From Gemmataceae bacterium (GTDB lineage Bacteria > Planctomycetota > Planctomycetia > Gemmatales > Gemmataceae), in contig JAQGHQ010000024.1 in the NCBI GenBank assembly GCA_028288765.1, forward strand, positions 1-36,286: a stretch of DNA of 36,286 nt, read 5' to 3'. Position 1 is the first letter of the stretch. Every line of letters starts with the position of its first letter. This document shows, piece by piece, positions 30,627 to 36,286 of the stretch. Below the pieces are notes generated by a model. The model saw only the letters and a program-made list of their open reading frames with translations, had not been told where the DNA came from and ran no database searches. Position numbers and translations under genes: made by a program.

Positions 30627-32620
30627 TGGGTCGGGACGCGCAGCTGCGCGGTCGCCCCCTTGTCCGGGGCCGATTCCAGGACCAGTTCCCCCTTCAAAAT
30701 CGCGGCTCGTGTACGCAAGCTCCGCAGTCCCGTTCCACCGGTCGCTGCGGCCGGGTCGAACCCCCGGCCGTCGTCGCGGACTTCGAGGACGAACCATGCG
30801 CCGTCCCGCCGGCACCGGACCGTCACGGTTTTCGCCCCGGCGTGCCGGGCGGCGTTATGAAGCATCTCCTTGAATGCCAGAAAGACCTGCCGCCGGAACT
30901 CCAGACCCGGCTGACGGGGCAGGCAGTCGATCGGGATGTCGACCGTGTACTCGACTCCGGCGAGTAGTGCCGCCGCGGTCTCCCGCATCCGGGCGGAGAG
31001 GTCGTCCGCGGTGTCCGGTCCGTGGCCGAGGAGCCACACCAGGTCCCGCATCGCGTCGGCCGTCTGGCGGGCAATCCGGGCGATCTCGGCGAGGTCCCGG
31101 CGGGCCGTGTCGGGCTCCCGCCCGGCCCCCGACTGGGCGAGCAGGAGGATGCCGCCGAGGTTGCTCCCGACCTCGTCGTGCAGGTCCCGGGCGATCCGGT
31201 CGCGCAGCTGATCGGCCTCCCGCCGCCGCGCCACCCGCGACCGCCACACGAGCCCGGCCGCGAGCACGACCCCGACCCCGGCGACCCCGACCGCCCCGCG
31301 GGCCAGGGTGTCATCCGCGTGGCCCCGAACCTCGGCCCACCGGGCGTCGACCTCCCGCATTTCGGCATCCTGGTCCGCCGCCCGCCGCTCCTGCTCCAGC
31401 CATTCCGGCCATTCCACCAGCTGGTGCTGACTCGCGAACCCGTCGACCAGGTAGCGCCGCGACCACAGCCCGCGCTCGATCGAATCCGCGGCGGTCACGG
31501 CCGCCTCGCGGGCGACGTTCACCCCTCGGCTGTAAACCTGGAGCTCGGCCAGGGCGAATACGAAGTCGCCGGTGCGCTCCCAGAGCCGGGTTGCAGTGAT
31601 CCGGACGTGCCGGGCCGTCACCCCGCGGGCGGGGATCACGACCAGGCCGTCTCCGGGTGAGAGGAAATCGGCCGCGGACGAGTCGAGGAGCACGACCGGC
31701 GCGCGGAATTCGGGCCCGGCTGCGGCTTCCACCTTGAACCGGACTGGAAACCCGAACCCGCCCCGGTCGGGGAAGTCGCTCGGCCGGGCCGGGACCAGCC
31801 TGACCTCGTCGAGCGGGCGGTCGGACCCGAGATCCACTTGCACCCATTTCACCGCGTCGGAGACCGGGCTGATCTCGGCGTGATACCCGTTCGTACTACT
31901 CCTTTCCGGGCCGAGCGGCGGCCCGAGCAGGCCCTGCCCGTCCACCAGGTTCCGGCACCCCCAGACCGGCAGGTTCTCGATCGCGTCGGACGCGGTGACT
32001 GGCCGGCCGGCGGCGAGGTTCAGCTTCCCCGACAGGGCGAGTAGCTCGCCGAGGGCGAAGAAATACCGGCCGCCGCGGCCGGCGAGCCTGGTGGCGGTAA
32101 ACCGGACGTACCGGGCCGCCCGACCGTGCGCCGGAACAACAACCGGCCGATCACCCGGGGACGGGTAGTCGGCATCGGCGTGGTCGGCGATGACCACGGC
32201 GTCGGTGAAGTCCGGGGTGTCCGCGAGTTCGACGCGGAAGCGGGTTGGGAAGAAGTAGCCGGGGCCGTCGTCCCCGGGCGGGCCGGCGGCCGGGACGACC
32301 ACCACCGCGTCGAGCGGACGGGTTTCCCCCAGGTCAACTTGAACCCACCGCGGGCTGGCCGCGCTCAGAGCGAACCGGCTGTGATACCCGAGATGGGGGC
32401 ACTGGGCGGGCGGCGGACGGAACGCGGCCGGAGCATGGCGGAGTTCGGCCCGCCGGTCGTCCAGCCGGCGGAACTCGGGGCTGACCAGCCGGGCCAGGGT
32501 GTCGAACGACCCGGAGGACGGATCACCGGCCGCGGCACGCCCCGTCCCCCCGAGAGCGGCGACGATCATCAGCCCGACCCGGTGGGTTCTTCGCATGGGT
32601 CCGTCTCTCCGTCCGATCAT
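30623..32620 (-). CDS. NarL-type sensor histidine kinase with two extracytoplasmic discoidin-like domains
   Basis: A 665-residue kinase. Residues 1-30 hold a signal-like segment (VGLMIVAALGG). Two discoidin-like beta domains follow: about 79-230 (RWVQVDLGETRPLDAVVVVP) and about 245-393 (KWVQVDLGSDRPLDEVRLVP, GFGFPVRFKVE). A short coiled linker leads to one membrane helix at 443-459 (VGVAGVGVVLAAGLVWR), then a HisKA_3 dimerisation domain with phospho-acceptor His481 (ARDLHDEVGSNLGGILLLAQ). The ATPase domain has the N-box HNAARH (588-593), DDGRGFD (616-622) and GTGLRSLRTRA. The discoidin-like domains suggest sensing of a carbohydrate or cell-surface ligand outside the membrane. The start is set by ATGA overlap with the kinase gene upstream; the ATG at 32596 is an alternative. 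The stop overlaps the regulator start. Confidence 0.9.
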   Translation of the reverse strand: MIGRRDGPMRRTHRVGLMIVAALGGTGRAAAGDPSSGSFDTLARLVSPEFRRLDDRRAELRHAPAAFRPPPAQCPHLGYHSRFALSAASPRWVQVDLGETRPLDAVVVVPAAGPPGDDGPGYFFPTRFRVELADTPDFTDAVVIADHADADYPSPGDRPVVVPAHGRAARYVRFTATRLAGRGGRYFFALGELLALSGKLNLAAGRPVTASDAIENLPVWGCRNLVDGQGLLGPPLGPERSSTNGYHAEISPVSDAVKWVQVDLGSDRPLDEVRLVPARPSDFPDRGGFGFPVRFKVEAAAGPEFRAPVVLLDSSAADFLSPGDGLVVIPARGVTARHVRITATRLWERTGDFVFALAELQVYSRGVNVAREAAVTAADSIERGLWSRRYLVDGFASQHQLVEWPEWLEQERRAADQDAEMREVDARWAEVRGHADDTLARGAVGVAGVGVVLAAGLVWRSRVARRREADQLRDRIARDLHDEVGSNLGGILLLAQSGAGREPDTARRDLAEIARIARQTADAMRDLVWLLGHGPDTADDLSARMRETAAALLAGVEYTVDIPIDCLPRQPGLEFRRQVFLAFKEMLHNAARHAGAKTVTVRCRRDGAWFVLEVRDDGRGFDPAAATGGTGLRSLRTRAAILKGELVLESAPDKGATAQLRVPTQ

Positions 32621-34188
32621 ACCAACCCGCGATCCCGGAGGGCCCGGACCGCGGCGGCGACCGGGTCCGAACCCGGGTCGGTCGGAACCGTGACGACGTA
32701 CGGGGCCACTTCGGGCGATGCCGGTTCCCACTCGCCCCGCTGCTTCTCGTACACGCCGCGGGTGGCATCGGATGCATCCCCGCTGCGGGCGTCGAGCCGG
32801 TCGCGGACGACGTCCGGGCTGGCCACGCAGTCGAAGATGGCCACAGGCGCGCACAGTCCGCGGGCGAGGTCGAGGAAGGCGCGGCGGCGGCTGTCCTCGC
32901 GGAAAGTCGCGTCCACGATCACCCGCCGGCCGGCGAAGAGGAATTGGTCCGCGCGGCGGAGGCATTCGGCGTAGGTGCGGTCGGTGCTCGCCGGGGTGTA
33001 GAGATCCGGTCCGCCCGGCGTTTCGGGATCGACGCCGGCCAGTTCCTTCCGCACGACGTCGGACCGGATCACCTCGAACCCGCCGGCGGCCGCCAGTCCG
33101 CGGGCGAGCGTACTCTTTCCGGTACCCGGCAACCCGCCGACGAGGACGAGCGCGGGTCGGCGGGCGGGCTCTTCGAGTTCGCCGAGGGCGAGCAGCCAGT
33201 GGGCTTTCGCCCGGGTGGTCGCCGCGGCCTTTTCGTCCGCCGGGATCTCGGCCTCGCCAAGCTCAAAGCCTTCTACCTTGCCCCGGACCGCCGCGCGGTA
33301 GGCAGTGTAGAACGGGAGCAGCCGGCGACCCCCGTCGTCCCCGGCGGCCCGGAAGTACTCGTCGGCGAGGATCGCGGCGAGATCCGGGCGGTGGTGGAAC
33401 TTCAGGTCCATGACGAGGAACGCGAGGTCCGCGACCGGGTCGGCGTACCGGAACCGTTCGTTGAACTCGATGCAGTCGATGGCGAACAGATCGTCCGGTG
33501 TCTTCTCGCCGGTGCCGAGGTAGACGTGATCGAGGTGGAGGTCGCCGTGGGTGTCGCGGGCCGCCCCGCGCGCCGCCCGCATTTCGATCAGGTCGCGGAG
33601 CTGGTCCAGGGCGGTGTCGGTGAGCCCGCGGAGCCGGGCGAACACCGGCCGGCTCAGGGTGATCCCGACGTGCGGTTCGGCCTGGGTGAAGTTCTCCCGC
33701 GCGTTCCCGGCGACTACCTCGAACCGTGCGAACGGCGCGACGTGCGGGCCGGCGTCGGCGGGGCGGTGGAAGTCGGCCAGGAACCGGGCGAGGCGGCGCA
33801 TGTCGGCGGGTACCACCTCGCCCCGACGGACGCGGTCGAGGAGCGAAGTACCCTCGGGAAGCCGTTTCATCTTCACTGCCCACTCGACGGGTTCGCCGGG
33901 CCCGTCGACGCGGAGGTGATCACCCCCGGCCGTGACCGGAACGACCCCGAGGTAGACGTGCGGGGCGAGGCGGCGGTTGAGACGGACTTCTTCTTCGCAG
34001 AAGTGTCGGCGGCGGTGGAGGGTGGAGAAATCGAGGAACCCGAGGGCGACGGGTTTCTTCACCTTGTACGCGAACGGGCCGGCGAGAAAGACGGCGGAGA
34101 TGTGCGTCTGGCGGACGTCGATCGCCCCGACCGGGTGAGGGTACGCGGCCGGGTCGGTCAACTTCTCCACGAGCTGCTGGGTGTCCAT
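32617..34188 (-). CDS. Two-domain protein: aminoglycoside-phosphotransferase-like plus P-loop kinase
   Basis: A 523-residue protein seen in many bacteria as a bifunctional APH/ATP-binding protein. The N-terminal part (about 25-300) has the kinase fold of APH enzymes: AYKVKKPVALGFLDFSTLHR with the ATP-binding Lys, the catalytic loop THGDLHLDHVYL (Asp216), and a magnesium-site Asp in AIDCIEFNERFRYADPVADL. The C-terminal part (about 345-520) is a separate small-molecule or zeta-type kinase with Walker A GGLPGTGKST (351-360), IRSDVVRKEL and VIVDATFREDSRRRAF. Substrates are unknown; antibiotic resistance should not be assumed. It is the first gene of a three-gene set with the histidine kinase and response regulator, overlapping the kinase by ATGA. 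The ATG at 34188 begins MDTQQLVEKLTDP, as usual in the family. Confidence 0.88.
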   Translation of the reverse strand: MDTQQLVEKLTDPAAYPHPVGAIDVRQTHISAVFLAGPFAYKVKKPVALGFLDFSTLHRRRHFCEEEVRLNRRLAPHVYLGVVPVTAGGDHLRVDGPGEPVEWAVKMKRLPEGTSLLDRVRRGEVVPADMRRLARFLADFHRPADAGPHVAPFARFEVVAGNARENFTQAEPHVGITLSRPVFARLRGLTDTALDQLRDLIEMRAARGAARDTHGDLHLDHVYLGTGEKTPDDLFAIDCIEFNERFRYADPVADLAFLVMDLKFHHRPDLAAILADEYFRAAGDDGGRRLLPFYTAYRAAVRGKVEGFELGEAEIPADEKAAATTRAKAHWLLALGELEEPARRPALVLVGGLPGTGKSTLARGLAAAGGFEVIRSDVVRKELAGVDPETPGGPDLYTPASTDRTYAECLRRADQFLFAGRRVIVDATFREDSRRRAFLDLARGLCAPVAIFDCVASPDVVRDRLDARSGDASDATRGVYEKQRGEWEPASPEVAPYVVTVPTDPGSDPVAAAVRALRDRGLV

Positions 34189-34254
34189 GTGGCGGATCGA
34201 GTGCGAAGGTATCTTTTCGGTCCTCGGTTACCCCTGTAAGATACCGCGGGCGAC

Positions 34255-34341
34255 GGAGAGGTGCCGGAGTGGTCGATCGGGACGGTCTCGAAAACCGTTG
34301 TACGGGTAACCGTACCGAGGGTTCGAATCCCTCCCTCTCCG
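34255..34341 (+). tRNA. tRNA-Ser (anticodon CGA)
   Basis: An 87-nt class II tRNA. The acceptor stem GGAGAGG (34255-34261) pairs with CCTCTCC (34334-34340), with discriminator G. The anticodon stem ACGGT/ACCGT encloses the loop CTCGAAA, giving CGA at 34289-34291. The variable arm (GTACGGGTAACCGTAC) and T-loop GGTTCGAATCC are intact. CCA is not encoded. A tyrosine recombinase gene starts 129 bp downstream on the same strand, so the 3' end of this tRNA is a likely attachment site. Confidence 0.97.
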
Positions 34342-34350
34342 CTGATCTGC

Positions 34351-34386
34351 CGGCCCGTGTGGCGCAACTGCTTGCCACACGGGCCG
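34351..34386 (+). terminator. Hairpin downstream of tRNA-Ser
   Basis: CGGCCCGTGTGGC (34351-34363) pairs perfectly with GCCACACGGGCCG (34374-34386), a 13-bp stem with a 10-nt loop, starting 9 bp after the tRNA. The sequence after the stem (TTGCCTTTCC) has only a weak T content. A terminator for the tRNA transcript is the simplest reading; a recombinase-related site is possible. Confidence 0.6.
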
Positions 34387-34470
34387 TTGCCTTTCCGGGA
34401 CGTCCTCGGAACCCCCGATTTGTGGCAGTGTTTGTGGCGTTTTGTGGCGGGGGGATTCTCCGAGGATGTC

Positions 34471-35889
34471 ATGCCGAAGGCCCACTCCTTCCGCGTCGGC
34501 AAGGTGACCGGTTACCTCCGCGGCCGGGTCTGGTATCTCTGCTATTTCGAGAACGGACAGCGGCGCCGGCCGCGTGTCGGACCCGACCGTGACGCCGCCC
34601 GCCAACTCGCCGCCCAGATCAACGGGCAACTCGAAGTCGGCGCGCCGACCGCGCTGGGCTTCGAGCCGATCGGCATCCCCGATCTGCGGGCCCGCTGGCT
34701 GGAGCACCACGAGCAGGTGCTCCGGTCTTCGGTGCAGTCGATCAACCGCTACCGCACCGCGACCGATCATTTGCTGCGATTCCTCGACCGGCATCCGGTC
34801 CGACACGCGGCCCTGTTCCACGCGACCCACGCGGACGCCTTCGTACACCACCTCCGCACCATCCGCGTGTCTCCGAACGGGCACGCGAACACGGCCAAGC
34901 GCCCGCTGTTGGACAAGGGGGTTCGCTACGTCCTGGAATGCTGCCGGGCGCTCTTCAACTACGCGGCCAAGCGGCGGCACCTGTCTCCGTACGCCGACAA
35001 CCCCTTCAGCACGCTGGAGATCGACCGCATCCCGGTGGAAACGGCGCGCGTCGTCGAGTTACTGACGCCGAACCAAGAGCGGACCTTCCTGGAGGCCTGC
35101 GACGACTGGCAGCTTCCTGTCTTCGCGACCTTGCTCTTGACCGGCCTGCGGCCTGGGGAACTCTGCCACCTGCTGTTGCCCGACGACCTGGACCTGGAGA
35201 AGCAGGTGCTGCACGTCCGGAACAAGCCGCGTTTGGGGTGGCAGGTGAAGACCCGCAACCAGCGGGAGATACCGCTGGTGACCGAACTGGCCGCCGTGCT
35301 TTATCTCCACGTCGCCGGCCGGACGTCGGGGCCGGTGTTCCGCCGCCGGCGGTGGCGGGAGGAGTCGTGTGGGGTCGACGCCCCATCCGCGGCGGCGATC
35401 GAACGAGAACTCGTTCGCCGGACGGCAGCGAAAGAGGTGTTAAGGGGGACGTCGGTCGGCCGAGCCGAGCGGTTGCGTCTGGCACGGGACCTGTGGCGCG
35501 GAATCGGAGCCGTCGCCGAGGACCGGGTGCGACTCGAGTTCATTCGGGTGGCCCGATCCGTCAACTTGGCGGGCCACACGGCCCCGAAGGTGTTCCGACA
35601 CCAGTTCGCCACGGTGTTGCAGGAAGGCCGGGTCGATCCCCTCGTCCGGAATCTGCTCATGGGTCATGCGGCTGCGGGCGACCGCTCGGCCGGTCACGGT
35701 TTGGGGATGACCGCCGTCTACACGCACACCCGGCCGGAGACCGTACGGGAGCAATTGGTCGCTGCCCTCGCCACCCGGCCGGCTCTCGAAGCGATCACGC
35801 GGTGGGTGTCCATGTCGTCTTCCCCGACCAGGATGGCGAGCGCGGTCTTGCCAGGCAGCGGAGGGGGCCGGGTGGAGGTCCCGGGGTAG
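34471..35889 (+). CDS. Tyrosine recombinase/phage-type integrase
   Basis: A 472-residue site-specific recombinase. It has an N-terminal arm or SAM-like region (RGRVWYLCYFENGQRRRPRV; then DLRARWLEHHEQVLRSS and a core-binding domain to about 190). The catalytic domain shows Arg227 (LLLTGLRPGELCHL), Lys260 (GWQVKTRNQREIPL), the box APKVFRHQFATVLQEG with Arg376, His399 (LLMGHA) and nucleophile Tyr417 (TAVYTHTRPET). The usual HxxR histidine is Lys373 here. A segment of about 60 residues (about 290-350) is inserted before the RH box, making it longer than most. I start it at 34471 (MPKAHSFRVGKVTGYLRGR) after GAGG; the frame is open back through the tRNA gene but that part is not protein-coding. Position after tRNA-Ser fits an integrated element. 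Confidence 0.88.
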   Translation: MPKAHSFRVGKVTGYLRGRVWYLCYFENGQRRRPRVGPDRDAARQLAAQINGQLEVGAPTALGFEPIGIPDLRARWLEHHEQVLRSSVQSINRYRTATDHLLRFLDRHPVRHAALFHATHADAFVHHLRTIRVSPNGHANTAKRPLLDKGVRYVLECCRALFNYAAKRRHLSPYADNPFSTLEIDRIPVETARVVELLTPNQERTFLEACDDWQLPVFATLLLTGLRPGELCHLLLPDDLDLEKQVLHVRNKPRLGWQVKTRNQREIPLVTELAAVLYLHVAGRTSGPVFRRRRWREESCGVDAPSAAAIERELVRRTAAKEVLRGTSVGRAERLRLARDLWRGIGAVAEDRVRLEFIRVARSVNLAGHTAPKVFRHQFATVLQEGRVDPLVRNLLMGHAAAGDRSAGHGLGMTAVYTHTRPETVREQLVAALATRPALEAITRWVSMSSSPTRMASAVLPGSGGGRVEVPG

Positions 35890-36286
35890 ATACCGTTACC
35901 CGGGGTGCGGTCCCGGGCGCGCGGATGGGGAGATTGGTGTCGATCTGGCCCCACCGCGTCCGAACACGCCCGAATCGACGACGGGATACGGCATCGGCTG
36001 GCGGGAGCCTTACGAAATCACGCGCGAGCGATACGGTAGCGCAATGGGCCCCGGGAATGGAATCTCGGTAGGCTCCGGGTTCTGTCCGACGTGTGAGCGC
36101 GGTGGATAGACCCGGTCGATTCCTGATCCCCAGCTCGGCCGGGGCGTTTGCCCGAGATCCCACCAACTTTGGAACTGCTCACCCCAATGCGTGCCGCCCG
36201 AGTCGCCTGAATTTTACTCGGATTTGCGTCATAATATTGTGCGGGACGCCCGTAGCCGTTCGGCCCCGCTCACGTCCGTGTCACGG
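35890..36286. other. 397-bp right end of the window without a recognisable gene
   Basis: This region follows the recombinase gene. Open frames here are short, overlap the recombinase in another frame or lack family features. I searched it by eye for a second copy of the tRNA-Ser 3' end (TTCGAATCCCTCCCTCTCC) and found none. A local AT-rich patch (TTGCGTCATAATATTGTG, about 36223-36240) could be part of a promoter for a gene beyond the edge, but spacing to a -35 is poor. Confidence 0.5.

Noticed and set aside
32617..34188. Antibiotic-resistance gene
   Set aside because: The APH-like domain is fused to a P-loop kinase as in a widespread housekeeping-type family; nothing indicates aminoglycoside as substrate.
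34351..34386. Recombination core site (attL) of the integrase
   Set aside because: The perfect 13-bp hairpin next to the tRNA is more simply a terminator. Integrases of this kind use the tRNA 3' end, and there is no second copy to support a crossover here.
34261..34470. In-frame extension of the recombinase back through tRNA-Ser
   Set aside because: The region encodes the tRNA and its hairpin; the first residues recognisable as recombinase follow the ATG at 34471.
35795..36166. Open frame of 123 codons on minus at the right edge
   Set aside because: It overlaps the end of the recombinase gene antisense and has no features of a protein family.

Overview
The window is chromosomal DNA of a high-GC bacterium that is almost certainly a planctomycete, most likely of the Gemmata group (Gemmataceae). 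This rests on the gene families present: a very large PSD1 protein with a planctomycete-type cytochrome c N-terminus next to a Tat-exported DUF1501 protein, a PVC-type CxxCH heme protein, and a secreted DUF1080 (3-keto-disaccharide hydrolase) protein. Long GC-driven antisense reading frames cover most genes. No species name can be given from sequence alone.

Layout. 0.3-2.6 kb (minus): a glutathione-independent formaldehyde dehydrogenase and a quinone-oxidoreductase-type reductase. 2.6-3.4 kb: no gene, but dense palindromic repeats. 3.4-5.3 kb (plus): a small coiled-coil protein and an aldehyde (succinate-semialdehyde) dehydrogenase. 5.8-13.5 kb (minus): a partial respiratory complex I cluster in the order nuoH-J-K-L-M. 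nuoI and nuoN are missing from it. Every junction carries a different repeat, or in one case a small four-helix-bundle gene in AT-rich flanks. 13.7-15.1 kb (plus): scpB, a small putative DNA-binding protein and tRNA-Leu(UAA). 15.2-20.2 kb (minus): the heme/propeller protein, the DUF1080 protein and an NAD-dependent epimerase. 20.3-24.2 kb (plus): a large polytopic GT-C-like membrane protein and glutamate dehydrogenase. 24.2-28.8 kb (minus): PSD1 then DUF1501. 28.9-29.7 kb (minus): a zinc-type ArsR/SmtB regulator with a 12-2-12 operator and a His-rich protein. 30.0-34.2 kb (minus): an operon of APH/P-loop kinase, sensor histidine kinase and NarL-type response regulator, joined by ATGA stop/start overlaps. 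34.3-35.9 kb (plus): tRNA-Ser(CGA) followed by a tyrosine recombinase, which looks like the left end of an integrated element running off the right edge.

How the genes fit together. The PSD1/DUF1501 pair, the PVC heme protein and the DUF1080 protein belong to the exported oxidative carbohydrate-handling proteins typical of planctomycetes. The sensor kinase carries two extracytoplasmic discoidin-like domains that closely resemble the domain inserted in the middle of the PSD1 protein about 3 kb away. The sensor and the enzyme may therefore recognise the same ligand. Complex I subunits, formaldehyde, succinate-semialdehyde and glutamate dehydrogenases are housekeeping redox metabolism.

The strongest non-gene signal is the intergenic DNA. 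At least eight different palindromic or dispersed repeats occur, several present in two or more copies in this window alone. Several run over the stop codon of the adjacent gene (nuoH, the epimerase, the response regulator). They look like REPIN/MITE-type non-autonomous elements, and no transposase for them is present here.
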